A stretch of 64,000 nt of DNA, from positions 3,050,501-3,114,500 of the forward strand of contig OX327696.1 of the NCBI GenBank assembly GCA_946807835.1, written 5' to 3'. The translations under genes were made by a program, and so were the position numbers. The DNA comes from Ailanthus altissimus. Its lineage: Eukaryota > Streptophyta > Magnoliopsida > Sapindales > Simaroubaceae. Shown here piece by piece: positions 1 through 12,309 of the stretch (position 1 is its first letter; each line of letters opens with the position of its first letter). A model generated the notes under the pieces. It worked only from the letters and a program-made list of their open reading frames with translations, did not search any database and had not been told where the DNA came from.

Positions 1-1216
1 ACTTTCAATTTTTTTTTTCACAAAGTTTAGAGATGAAGTTAAGATATAGTTGGTTTTTTTTTTTAACATTAGCTAGTAATTGCAAGGAAACAAAATTACT
101 TAATATGAAACAAAAATTACAAGCAATTTTCATGTTTTTACGCATAACAATTCAGAAAATTGCTAGGATACAATATTAAATGTTACCATATGATTGTAGT
201 TAATTTTACTTTGTAGACTTCAAATTAAGATGGATGAAGGATAAAGAAACTTGCTTTTTATTCTAAGTTAGAATTTTGATTTACTTTTTATATATAAGTT
301 CTTGATTACTTGTTAATGAATGAACACATAATAGAGTTCTAATTTTAAGAATTCAATCGAATGAGTTAACTCAAACAATAGAAATTTTATAGGTAATAGT
401 GGCTTTTAGACTATAATATTCTCCCTTTGAATTGACAAATCTTTAATCATCAACCATAGTAAAAAATAATATTCGTTAGTTAATTTAACCCCAACTAACC
501 CATCAACGAGCATAATTAAATACAAACATTTCACTTGATTATAATGAATTCTTTTCTGTTTATTTGTGGGGAAATGAAGAAATTAAAAAAGTGTTCAAAC
601 TCAATTATAATTAGAAATAGCAACAAACTCAAGTTTCTCGTGCACTAAAAGCTTTCATTTTGTTCCCTAATTTGCTGCTTCAATGCCCGACCATAACTTG
701 AAAAGTTAATTAGGAAAGTGTTGGTTTAGTGGGACAAACTATAACCGAAAAAACCGCGAAAAAAAATGAAATGAAATTGGGATTAAAAATGAAATTATTT
801 TGTCAAAATCTTGTAGCTAAAAAGTGGAGGCGTGAATGGCGCATTTTTTGGGTGGTCCCTTGGATCGCGCAAAGAAATCGGCGCCAAACTTATAAAAAAA
901 ATGTTTGAAAAAAAATTAAATACAGTAAAATAAAATAATTTAATTTAATTCAAATTGATTTTTGCTTTTTGCAATTTGTTTGCTTTGATTTCATTTGATT
1001 CTCTTCTTGGGATATTCATTCCTTATCTAAATCTAATCTTCACTTTCTTCCCTATGCTTTAGGACCAAGCTTCTACTTGTTCCCCTTTTTCTTTATTCTT
1101 CATTCAATGGATTTTTTTTTTAATTGCAAATTCAATGGAATTTGTGGTGGATTTATGATTTCAAATTCTAAGCTATTATCCTTATAGAGAATTAAACTTA
1201 TATATTTTTAAGATGG
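1..1216. other. AT-rich intergenic DNA, no gene seen
   Basis: No reading frame of coding character, RNA gene or recognisable mobile element was found. The stretch is AT-rich with many poly-T runs. The only non-random part is a short GC-richer patch around 825-900 with an E2F-like site beside a TATA-like sequence, followed by a pyrimidine-rich stretch to about 1110 that resembles a plant 5' untranslated leader. No coding exon follows before the inverted-repeat element, so any gene once driven from here is gone or lies outside the window. Confidence 0.5.
880..897. promoter_or_regulatory. E2F-like site next to TATA-like sequence
   Basis: GGCGCCAAA at 880-888 is the reverse complement of TTTGGCGCC, matching the plant E2F consensus TTTSSCGC. 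A TATAAAA string starts at 891. The pairing resembles promoters of S-phase genes, but no open reading frame follows on either strand, so this may be a decayed promoter or chance. Confidence 0.3.
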
Positions 1217-2095
1217 CAAAGGACATGCACACCGTCGAGACATTTTTTAATATCTAATTATATTCTCATAGTTTTAATAATATTTATTTACACTTTTAAT
1301 AAAATAATATTACAATAAATTAATAAAGTGCCACCATAAACAATGTACAATCATTGTTTTTCAACCAGAACTGGTCACCAATAAATACTATTTATATAAA
1401 CAGTATCACACATAAGTAGTGTACACATAAGTAGTGTGTTATTCACGATGACTATTGATGGTGAATAATATTTGTCGTCGCAAACATTATTCGTGCACTA
1501 TTTAGTAAAATCGTTGATTCGAGCATCAAAATTTCGGCCAAAATTTACTATTTCGATGTCGAACCCATAGTTTTCACAACTCGAAGCACCCAAATTCGAT
1601 TCACAATGGACATAGATAATTCCACGTGTAAGGGCAAAAAACAAGTTGCCGACGATCTTGCGGGCTGCACTTAGTAAGCTCTCTGCCGCAACACGATGGC
1701 GGCTAGCCTTGCCCATTTTAGAAAAGTCTCACAAGCGAAACTCGCTGCTATAAGGAAAGCGATGATGATTTTTGGTAAAATTTCACTAAATAGTGCGTGG
1801 CGGCATTATTCATGTGCACGACAGATACTGTTTACCATCTACAGTGAACAGTCATCGTGAATAATGTCTATACTATTCATGCGCAATACTGTTTATGTAA
1901 ATAATAATCATTTGCCGGTTAAATAATATCAACTGGTGTCTAGTTCTAGTCGACAAGTGACAGCATGACACTATTTATGATAACACTTTATTAATTTACT
2001 ATAATATTTTTTTATTAGAATATAGATAAATATTATTAAAATTATGGGATGTAGTTAAATATTAAATAATACCTTAAAAATATGAATGTCTTTTG
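1217..2095. mobile_element. Long inverted-repeat (foldback or MULE-type) element
   Basis: The left arm (about 1217-1500) and the reverse complement of the right arm (about 1790-2095) align over most of their length. Shared blocks include TTTTAATAATATTTAT, TAAATTAATAAAGTG, AAACAGTAT and TATTCACGATGACT. The outer ends read CAAAGGACAT (1217-1226) and, on the other strand, CAAAAGACAT (2086-2095). The arms enclose a non-repeated, GC-richer core of about 290 bp with a 72-codon minus-strand frame that matches nothing I recognise. Long terminal inverted repeats without a transposase fit a non-autonomous Mutator-like or foldback element. I could not fix a target duplication, so the class is inference. 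Confidence 0.55.
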
Positions 2096-4580
2096 TTTTA
2101 TTTAAAAAAGAGCATTCAAAAAAAAAATTTAATAAAATAAATAGAGAATTTGGGTGAGTTTATTAAAATAGTAGGTTTAAGTAGATTTATAAAGTAAAAT
2201 TTACTTTAAAATTTTAAAATTTAGTAGGAATTTATTTTAAAAGTGGGCTTATAGAGTATTGCAGTGAATTTAAATAGCTTCATTATATTTTTAAAATCAA
2301 CATAGTAAAAACACTCGAACTCCACACCTTCACATTGTGTTTAAATTGACTTGTTTTTTTCTTTGTCAAATTTTATTGTTTTAAGAGATTTTTTCCTCTA
2401 TATCTCAATTAATAATTTTTTTTTTACACATATAACCTTCATATAAATAAAAGTTTAATACCTTAATTTTAAATGTGTTAAAACTAAATCTAATTTTAAA
2501 TAAAAGAACGAAAACCCAATATCTTAACATTATTTGAACTGCTAATACAAACATATCAACCAATAACTTTAAATCTAACTTATTTTTATATCTTAAGTTT
2601 TTGAGTAATATTATACTTTTTAAGTATTATCTTAAAATTTTATTTTTTATTATTTTATTATTCAATAATTATTTAATTTTAAATTTTAAAATTATATTTA
2701 AAAGTTATAATATTATTTTAATATTATATGTAAATGTTTCAATTTTTACTCTCTTTTTTTTTGGATAAGTCAATTAAAGTGTGATCGGCGAAAATTGCGA
2801 GGAAATTAATGCGGGACAGGCTGAAGTTTGATTGACCCAGCCGCAGCAGCAGCAACAATTACAAAGCAAAACCCTAAAACATAAAAGTCATTGGTGTTGG
2901 AATTTCCCACGTCTTTTTATGGGCAAGTCTCTATCACAACAAATTTCAGCAAAATCCAAATGACTAATAATTATCTGTAATTTCATTTGACATCTTTTTC
3001 TCAGGCGAAAAATCAGAGATTTTACAGATCCCATATCATCCCCACGACCTAACATCTTATGGACCTACCTTAATAATTTCAAAACAAATGTTATTATTGT
3101 TATATTTTAACTTTATACTTTTCTATAATGTGGTACTAAAAAAAAAAAAAAAGAATGTTATTAACTTTGAATTATATTGATAATATAGTAATTGCATTAC
3201 ACTAGCAATAAATGAGTATATCGCATGTAAAATTAAATAAGCAATTTTATTATAAGTAAATTGTATTTATTGAGTAAATATCAGTTCGATCAAGATTTAT
3301 TTTTTTAGTTTTTTTTTGTTTATTAAAATTAGAAAAACAAAGAGCCAATTTATTTATAATCAGCAAAATTTATTAGTTACAAATATATATATATATATAT
3401 GCTAACATATGTTTCGAGTAGATAATTGAGTTGAACTAATAGCATGCAATATATAAGTAGATTTCAATAGATTTTCTTTATCATATAATAATTTTGTTTT
3501 AGAAAAAAAAACATATATTATTAGTAAATATGATTAATTCAACCCTAAAAACCAATATTGTCAATATGCGATTTCTTTTATGATTTATTTTTGACAAATT
3601 AAAATAGGAGAAATTGTCTATTTAATTCCTATAGTTCTATTGAATTCCTCATTTAGTTCTTATATATATATATATATTAAATGCATTGATTAATATCTAT
3701 TATTAAAAAAATAACGTTTAAAGTATATTTTTTTGAGTAATAAGATAAATTTGATCAATTATTATATTGTATATTATAATTAAATATATTAATTTATTTT
3801 AATGCCCTAAAAAGTAATTCAATAAAAATTTTGAAATTAAAATATCAATTTGCTTTGAAAGAAATTTTTAATTCAATCTTTTAAAAAAGATTTACTATTA
3901 AAAAAGGCTTACCATGTCGAAAAATTATAATACTATACTACTTGGTCAAATAATGCAAAGGGTACACGCTGCTACTTTAATTTTATTAACAGCTTGATTA
4001 GCGGAAAAGCTAGTGATAATCTTCGGAAATCGGAATCTTATAACACCATTAATGGAGATATGATTTTTGCTTTAATATTTTAGAAAAAAAAAAAATTTGG
4101 CAAAAACATTGTTGCAATTTGAAGTCTTGAATATCTAAAATGCATATATATAATATGAAAATAAGAGTAAATGCTTTACGTCTTTTCATGCATTGCATTG
4201 TGCTTATAAGTATCCTTGCTCAGTTACTCAAGCTTTGCAATAATTGAAAAACTTCATTCATACTATTCAATTTTTATCAAGTCAAATTGTTTCTTTAGTT
4301 CATGCATTGCATTGCTTTGCTTTGGCTAGTTAGAATTCGTAGACATTTTTTTGAAACTTATCCAAATTGTTCAAGTTTTAATTTTATTTTTATAAGTGTA
4401 TCTCACATTATATATTAATAAATATTTAGGTTAAATAATCCTTATTATTAAGAAAATAACATTATCACACACGCAAAATAAAATTCTCTAATAATTACCC
4501 ATGCATACAAAATAATTACCCCTAATAACAAATGCACTATTTTAGCATCCGTCAAAGTATACGAAGAATAATTGTCTTTA
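2096..4580. other. AT-rich intergenic DNA
   Basis: No gene is supported. The sequence is very AT-rich with TA microsatellites (about 3384-3400 and 3661-3677). One GC-richer patch (2780-2960) contains a CAG-repeat-like run and a telo-box-like AAACCCTAA (2869-2877), a motif common in promoters of plant translation genes, but no coding exon adjoins it. Confidence 0.5.
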
Positions 4581-4585
4581 ATAAC
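4581..4585. repeat. Target-site duplication ATAAC, left
   Basis: ATAAC abuts the left LTR and is repeated exactly at 10104-10108, immediately outside the right LTR. A 5-bp duplication is what Ty1-copia integrase generates. Confidence 0.9.
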
Positions 4586-5298
4586 TGTTGAAGCGGAAGC
4601 ACACAAACAAGCAGAACAATTCACTCAAGTAATATAATAATGCAGAACAAGTTACTAAAAAATAAATAGAGAAAGGAGTAGAAGAAGAACACACAAAGAA
4701 TTACGTAGTTCGGCAACTTGCCTACGTCCACAACGGATCAAAATCACACTCTTCTCTTATTATGAATCTTAAGGTACTCACAAAGTATGCATTTTATAAG
4801 AAAGATCACAAAGAAAACCTTCTCTTTCACTCTACGAATTTTCTCTCACAAAGAATCACTAAGATCTCTTATTTATCATAAAGATTGTCAAGATTATTAG
4901 TTAATCACAAAGATGTGTTTACAAGCCAATTGATAGCCTTTATATAGGCTTTAGGACATCCTAGGTTTACCCTATACGTGTGGGAGTCGTATTAGGGAGT
5001 CCTGGAGCAAGTGGGAGACGAAATTAAGAAGTTTCCTAATTTCGGGACACTGTTCCCGTCTTTAGCGCCGTTGCGCTGGCACGCTTTCTGCTCAGCGCTG
5101 CGGCGCTGGCATCCTGGTGCTGCGGCACTCAGGTTCTGTTCTGGGCGCCGCGGTGCCCACGCCTGGTTGCCGCAGCGCCTGGTGCCCCCTTCTTCATTTT
5201 TCTCATCCTTTCGCGTCCGTCTTCGATCTGTGCGCACCCTACGCACTTGGCTTGAACCACAAATCATATTCCGATGATTTTTAATCAATATTCTCACA
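4586..5298 (-). repeat. Copia element LTR (3' LTR in element sense)
   Basis: Begins TGTTGAAGCGG and ends TCTCACA; 713 bp against 719 bp for its partner. Positions 5060-5185 hold a GC-rich array of GCGCTGCGGCGCTGG-type words inside an AT-rich LTR. The plus-strand frames here, up to about 88 codons, are by-products of that GC-rich array and are not genes. Confidence 0.92.
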
Positions 5299-5367
5299 AA
5301 TTTCCTCATTGATTCAAAAGCATCCACAAAGTAACTCGATCTCTCATTTTCACATCTTCAGTCACCT

Positions 5368-8300
5368 TCACAAAGTAGTGACTCCGATTAAGTCTTTGCA
5401 TAGGACGAACTTAACCGAGGGTAGTGGCTTAGTCAACATATCAGCAGGATTTTTAGATGACGCTATCTTTGTTAGACTAACTTCACCACTTTAGACAATC
5501 TCATGAATGTAATGAAGCCTCACATCAATGTGTTTTGACCTCTCGTGGAACACTTGATGTTTGCTTAGGTGTATGGCACTTTGGCTATCACAATACACAC
5601 TGGTGTCCATATCTTCACTAGCTAATACCTCCGCGCATATGCCTTTTAACCACACGGCTTATTTGATAGCTTCTCCAACAGCTATGTACTCTGCCTCTGT
5701 GGTAGATAGTGCAACCACATGTTGTAGGACTGATCTCCAACACACACTACACCCAAACACTATGAATACGTAGCCCGTTAACGATCTTTTCTTGTCAAGA
5801 TCACCTACATAATCTGAGTTTATGTACCCTCTTACCATTTCATTGATGTCCTCATCCCTCTTATACACTAACTCGTGATTTGACATTCCCTTGAGATATC
5901 TCAGAATCCACTTTACTGCAAGCCAGTGATCTTTTCCTGGATTCGCCATGTATCTACTCACCACACTTACAGCTTGTGCTATGTCTGGTCTTGTGCAAAC
6001 CATTGCATACATGATGCTCCCCACAGCGCTTGCATATGGTACTTTGCTCATCTGTAGTTTCTCCTCATCGGATGTCGGCGACTGTGCTGCTGAAAGTCTA
6101 AAATGCATGGTCAAAGGAGTAGAGACAGCGTTCACGTTTGACATACCAAAATTTCTCCAAAATTTTGACTATATATCGCTGTTGGGACAAGATGATAACA
6201 ACTCTTCTTTCCCTCATAATATCTATACCCAAAATTCTCTTCACTGCTCCCAAATCCTTCATTTCAAACTCGCTACTCAACTGCTTCTTGAGCTTCTGTA
6301 TTTCTTCCATATTCTTGCATGCGATCAACATATCATCGAAGTATAGAAGCAAATACATCATCCCACAACTCATGTTCTTGAAGTACACGCATCCGTCATA
6401 CTTACTCCTACTAAAACCACAAGTCATCATAAACTTATCAAATCTCCTATATCACTGTCTAGGTGATTGCTTTAACCCGTACAATGACTTCTTTAGCAAA
6501 CAAGCATGATCTTCTTTTCCGGGCTCCTCGAACCCTTGTGGTTGTGCCATGTATATCGTTTCTTCAAGCTCTCCATGTAGAAAAGCTGTCTTTACATCCA
6601 TCTGCCCTAGATGTAAATCAAAGTTTGCACACATGGTTACAAAATCCTAAATAGATGTGTGCTTGACAACTGGAGAAAATATCTCATGAAAATCGACTCC
6701 CTCTCTCTGAGTAAAACCTTGTGCTACTAACCTAGCCTTGAATCTTGTAGGCTCAATCCCTGGTATCCCCTCCTTCACGTTATACTCCCACTTACACCCG
6801 ACTAGCTTCTTTTGAGGTCTCTCCACCAACTTTCAGGTATTGTTCTTCTTAAGAGAACAAATTTCTTCTTCCATGGCCTGTTGCCATTCTTTCTTGTTTT
6901 CACTATTTATAGCCTCACTATATGTCCTAGGCTCATTATACTCAAGAGTGTAAGCAGAATTAAATGCATGAGCAACTAAATCTGCTTGTGCATACCTGAC
7001 TGGTGGGTTGATCGTTCTCCTTAGCTTGTCTCTAGCAAGCTGGTACTCTTTAAGTTCCAACTCAGGAGTTCTAGTCTTCTTTTGGGTGGACTTGGAGGAA
7101 CTCGCCGGTGTTCTTGGTTCATCTTCAAGGATCTCCTTATTGAAGTGTTGATCTGGGGGCATATCAGATCCATTTTCAGGTGCTACTTCAACTTCTATTG
7201 ACTTGGGTGCTGAGTCTTCCTTGGTCACAGGTTCTTCTTTCTCATCTTCATGGGAGGTTTTCAGGATCGTCATCTCATCGAATGTCACATCACGGCTTAT
7301 GATACTCCTTGGTGGTGTTAAGTCTTTACACCACACCTTGTATCCTTTTACTCCTTCGGGATATCCTATGAATACCCCTTTGATAGCTCTAGGTTCCAAC
7401 TTTCCCTCCTTAACATGTACAAAGGCAGGGCAACCAAATATTCTGAGGTGGTCATACTTCGGAGGATTGCCAGACCATTTCTCTTCTGGCGTCTTAAAGT
7501 CAATTGCTGATGAGGGACTTTTATTAATCAAGTAAGCTGCAGTCACTACAGCTTCTCCCCAGAATGTCTTAGACATCTTTGCATTGGTAAACATGCATCT
7601 AACCCTTTCAAGTAAGGTTCCGTTCATCCTCTCAGCTACCCCATTCTGCTGCGGTGTTGATCTTACCGTTCTATGCTTTGCAATCCCATGCTTGGCATAA
7701 AACCCATCAAACTCTCTGTTGTAAAATTCGAGGCCGTTGTCAGTTCTCAACCTCTTCACTTTTTTGCCAGTCTGATTCTCAACAAAAATCTTCCAAGTCT
7801 TGAATACTTCAAAGGCTTGATCCTTGCTCTTCAACACATAGACCCACAGCTTCCTCGAATAGTCATCAATTAAGCTGAGAAAATACCTGGCACCACCACG
7901 AGTAGCTATCTGAGCTGGTCCCCAAAGATCCGAGTGTATGTAGTCAAGAATCCCCTTAGTCTTGTGCTCGCCGGTACTGAACCTCACTCTATGTGCTTTC
8001 TCTAGCACACAATGCTCACAAAATTTTGTACGGCTGGAACTTATCCTCTCCAAATGCCTTTTGACTATATAACTCTTTAGATTTCTCTCGCCTAGGCGTA
8101 CCAATCTAAGATGCCACAACTTAGTTTGCATACTCTCATCATCTACAGAGAATAGTGCAGAACCGCTCACGACTTCACCCTTAAGCACATAAACACCTTT
8201 GCGCTTCTCTCCTCTCATCCCCACCATGGAACCTTTCAAAACTCTTAAAATTCCTCCGTCGATTCTGATGGAACACCCATTCTGGTCTAAAGTCCCCAAT

Positions 8301-9352
8301 GAGATCAAATTTCTCTTTAAGTTAGGAACATACCTAACATCTGTCAACTCTCTCACTCGCTCATCATGCAGCCTAAGCTTAACACTACCAATTCTCATCA
8401 TCTGACATGCAATGTCATTACCCATTAACACCTTACCACCACTAATGGGCTGGAAATTTGTAAACCAGGACTTGTGCGGGCACATGTGAAAAGTACAACC
8501 AGAATCAAGAACCCATTGTTCAGAGTTCATACCATCAGTAGCGACGAGTGTCTCTGCACTGTCATAGCTATCATCATAGGCAAGCGCAGCATCCGCTTTC
8601 TTCTTATCTTGTGCTTTCTTCTCAGGACAGTCTTTTATGAAGTGCCCATCTTTCTTGCAGCAATAGCACTTCCTAGGAGTTCTAGACTTCGACCTTCAGC
8701 CTTTTTTCTTCCCATCTCTATATGAGGGCCTTCCTCTTACAGATAGACTTTCTGCATTGTCCTCGATCTGCTTTCCTAATAACTTTGAGTTTAATGATGA
8801 TTTCATATCACTCATCGTTAAACTCTCTCTGTCGTATAGTAGCGTATCAACAAAACTCTCATAGCTCTTGGGGAGTGAACTCAGCAGGATAATTGCTCTA
8901 TCTTCATCTTCTATCTTGATGTTGATAGACTCAAAATCAAGGATGATCTTATTGAAGGCATCTATATGATCTTTTATTGGCGTCCCCTCTGATATGGACA
9001 GCTGATATAGCTTATTCTTTATATGTAATCTGTTGGCCAACGATTTTCTCATATAAAGAGAGTCAAGCTTCCTCCAAAGACCTATTGTCGTCGTCTCACC
9101 TACTACTTTCCTTAATACTTCATCGCTCAATGACAGAACGATTGTGCTATGAGCTCTTTCGTGAATGTCCTTCCTTTCTGCTTCTGCTCTAGATGACTCT
9201 GGCGTCTTCTCTTCATCACTAGATGGAGCTGCAATCTTCTCTAATGCCGAACCAAGTCTTTGGCTCATCAACAACGCCTTAACCTTCATCTTTCACAGAT
9301 TGAAGTCATTCGTACCGTTGAATTTCTCTACCTCATACTTGGGTGTGGCCAT
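5368..9352 (-). pseudogene. Copia gag-pol polyprotein, broken by stops
   Basis: The start codon is at 9350-9352 and the original terminator TGA at 5368-5370. Gag runs to about 8700; a zinc knuckle CYCCKKDGHFIKDC lies at about 8627-8668; the protease motif DSG is near 8505; integrase with the HHCC-type region and DD35E core occupies about 8150-7400; RT covers about 6800-6150 with YFDD where YVDD is usual; RNase H covers about 5950-5480. Gag and pol share one frame. Breaks seen are TGA at 9293-9295, 8696-8698, 6833-6835 and 6452-6454, TAG at 6647-6649, TAA at 5659-5661, and one single-base frameshift near 6150. Three of the TGA codons fall where a tryptophan is expected, which points to G-to-A change. 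Confidence 0.93.
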
Positions 9353-9369
9353 ATCTGTTTAAAACCAAA

Positions 9370-9381
9370 GCTCTGATACCA
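9370..9381 (-). other. Primer binding site for tRNA-iMet
   Basis: On the minus strand this reads TGGTATCAGAGC, the complement of the 3' end of plant initiator-methionine tRNA, the standard copia primer. It sits three bases inside the right LTR, which fixes the element's direction. Confidence 0.93.
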
Positions 9382-9384
9382 GTT

Positions 9385-10103
9385 TGTTAAAGCGGAAGCA
9401 CACAAACAAGCAGAACAATTCACCCAAGCAATATAATAATGCAGAACAAATTACTAAGAAATAAATAGAGAAAGGGGTAGAAGAAGAACACACAAAGAAT
9501 TATGTGGTTCGGTAACTTGCCTACGTTCACGGCGGATCAAGATCACACTCTTCTCTTATTATGAACCTCAAGGCACTCACAAAGTATGTCTTTTATAAGA
9601 AAGATCACAAAGAAAATTCTCTCTTTCACTCTAGGGATTTTCTCTCACAAAGAGCCACTAAGATCTCTTGTTTATCACAAAGATTGTCAAGATTATTAGT
9701 TGATCACAAAGATGTGTTTACAAGCCAATTGATAGCCTTTATATAGGCTTTAGGACATCTTAGGTTTACCCTATACGTGTGGGAGTCATATTAAGGAGTC
9801 CTGGAGCAAGTGGGAGACGAAATTAAGAAGTTTCCTAATTTCGGGACACTGTTCCCGTCTCTAGCGCCGCTGCGCTGGCGCGCTTTCTACTCAGCGCTGC
9901 GGCGCTGGCATCCTGGCGCTACGGCGCTCAGGTTCTATTCTGGGCGCCGCGGCGCCCACACTTGGTCACCGCAGCGCCCGCGCCTGGTGCATCCTTCTTC
10001 ATTTTTCGCCTCCTTTCACGTCCGTCTTCGATCCGTACGCACCTTACACACTTAACTTAAACTTCAAATTATATTTCAATAATTTTTAATTAATATTCTC
10101 ACA
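9385..10103 (-). repeat. Copia element LTR (5' LTR in element sense)
   Basis: Partner of 4586-5298. It begins TGTTAAAGCGG and ends TCTCACA next to the second ATAAC. It keeps the GC-rich palindromic block (about 9865-9990) in a less decayed form than its partner, including GGGCGCCGCGGCGCCC. Confidence 0.92.
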
Positions 10104-10108
10104 ATAAC
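10104..10108. repeat. Target-site duplication ATAAC, right
   Basis: Exact repeat of 4581-4585 immediately outside the right LTR. Confidence 0.9.
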
Positions 10109-12309
10109 AGATATATCACCTTAACGTACACTAAATCTCAATCCCGCTGACCAAAATCGGAAAGAACAGGCCAAGTGCTTTCAATTTCTAATTCTTAATA
10201 ATATGTAACTTTAAAAAAATTCACAAGTAGGACTTGGGCCTGGTACTTTTATTTATTTATTTACTTTCTTTTAGATTGAAATAATATTTTGTTCCAGGCC
10301 TGGCCTAATTTGACATGAATGTTATATAAAATATTAGATAGATAGATACTATAAAACTTACTAATTTTGTCTTTGTTTTTATCTTAATTAGTAGGTCTTT
10401 AATTTTTTAAAATACACAATTATGTCCTTTTTTAGGGAAGTAAATGATTATTTTTCAAAAATCAAAATAATAACACATAATGTCTTTTTTACTCAAATTT
10501 TTTTATTTTTTGTTTAATCTTATATTGTAATCCATTATAAATATTGGAACCTTGCTCACCTTAATCTAATTTACAATTCGTTTTGTACGAAGCTATTTTT
10601 AGGTCCATTTTGGTGTGAAATTACTTTTGCTGTACTTCAAAAACACAACAATTAAAGTATTGGTAAATACAATTTTTACTCTAGGAGTGTTTACCACACG
10701 TTTTAACTATTGTGCTTAAATTAAAAACACATAAAAAATATTTTTATACCAAACCGACCCTTAAACTAAATCTATAGGTCAATACAACAATTATAACTCA
10801 TTTATTTATTTAATATACTTCCACTCCATAATAGTTGTGGTTTTAAAAATATAAATATATACCAAATTTTAAAGTCAACAATTAACTTGGTGGTACTAGA
10901 GAAAATTTTCATGTTCGATTTGGTTTCATGAAGTTCACATCTATCGCAATCTCTCGCCTGATAACTTATTAATTAAATTTATGTTACATGTAAACGAAGC
11001 CGTCAAGACCTTTTAGATTAATGTTGTGCCTTTTCATTTTAAGAAGCTAAACTAACATTAAACATTTAATTTGAAATTAAGCTAAATCATCAATATGTAT
11101 GTAGATTTCATATGCATTTGTCTTTTTAACCAATTTAATGAAATTTTAGTGAAACTATTTATAAATAAGCTGCAACCAAAGAGGCTGCTGCAGAAACTAT
11201 TAATCAAAAAACTGCTAAAGAATTGCATAAATCCTTGGCGGACTTTGGTCGTTCATTTCGCGAGATTCTTTACCTACAGAAATTTTAGGATTATTGTTTA
11301 CAAATGCTAATGATTTTCTTTGTATCCATTTATATAGTTGTATATTTGCATTTCTTAATTTTTTTTGGTCGGATGGTTTTTTTTTTTCAAAGTCTTGTTC
11401 CTTTTTTATATTAGTTTCATGAATATTATGAGAGTAAAGGTCATAATTTTTTTCATTTGGATAATTTCTTAAAAATTTTAATAAACTTCCTCTTGTTCTG
11501 TCTACATTTATAAAAAAAAAAAATAGGACTTGGAGAAAGTTCAATTTTCACATTTTTATAAGTTGTCAATTATTCTGTGTAGTTTTGTATTTTTATAACT
11601 TTTTTCTTGATTTTTTAAAATAAATATTGACATTTTTTTTAGTACTACTTTTTTTAAAAAAATAACCAATTACTTTTCTTCAAAAGAATATTAATATTTA
11701 TTAAAAAATTTAAAAAATAATAATAATAACGCAAAATTACAATGAGGTAATACAATGTACAAGCAAATTCCCATATCTATTTCATTAATTACAATAGCAA
11801 ATTTGGGATAACGACTAAAAATTATGAAAGATTATGAAGCTTTGTGATGGATATAATCTGATTTTAGCTAGATTTTACATTTTTAAATCTTTTTAACTTA
11901 TTACGGGATTTCCAAATTCGACTAAGCATCAGCAAAATGCAGGAGGGAAAAAAATAAAAAGAAAATGTTACATGAATTTGCTTGAGACAATTGGCAAAGC
12001 TAGAAGCTAAACCATAGATTAAGCATAATCTCGATGTATGAGGAAAAGGAGAGAGAGAGATTTGATGTGAATAAATTAATTTGTCTGAAAAAAAACAGTA
12101 TCACCTACTGATGATAATTGAAGAAAAGGATGGATGAGTAATCTAGTTCAGTTTGAACTCTATTAAAGAGTGTGAGCGTCAACAGTTGGTCTTAAATTAA
12201 TCAAATAGAAAGACATCAATAGTTTAAAACCAATGAATAATACCATGTCAACTGACATTAACACTACTCTTAATTTAAAATCAACGAATGGAGATATAGA
12301 ACAATATCA
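10109..12309. other. AT-rich intergenic DNA, two unrecognised short frames
   Basis: No gene is supported. A 109-codon minus-strand frame (11215-11544) is lysine- and asparagine-rich and matches nothing I know. On the opposite strand, about 11165-11310 could encode a short alanine/lysine-rich helical stretch ending at a stop. One may be a decayed exon fragment, but neither shows splice sites or a recognisable domain. Confidence 0.4.

Larger units (their letters stand above)
4586..10103 (-). mobile_element. Complete Ty1-copia retrotransposon, minus strand
   Basis: The element has two LTRs (4586-5298 and 9385-10103), both TG...CA, exact ATAAC duplications outside, a tRNA-iMet primer site next to the right LTR and a gag-pol coding region read right to left. 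Domain order on the minus strand is gag, zinc knuckle, aspartic protease, integrase, reverse transcriptase, RNase H, which is the copia order. The two LTRs are clearly similar but differ by many single substitutions, mostly transitions, so the insertion is neither brand-new nor ancient. Coding is disabled by in-frame stops and one frameshift, so it cannot move unaided. Confidence 0.95.

Noticed and set aside
5011..5277. 88-codon frame with high GC in the left copia LTR (and its like at 9810-10055)
   Set aside because: Non-coding LTR sequence with GC-rich palindromic words; opposite-strand frames are equally open.
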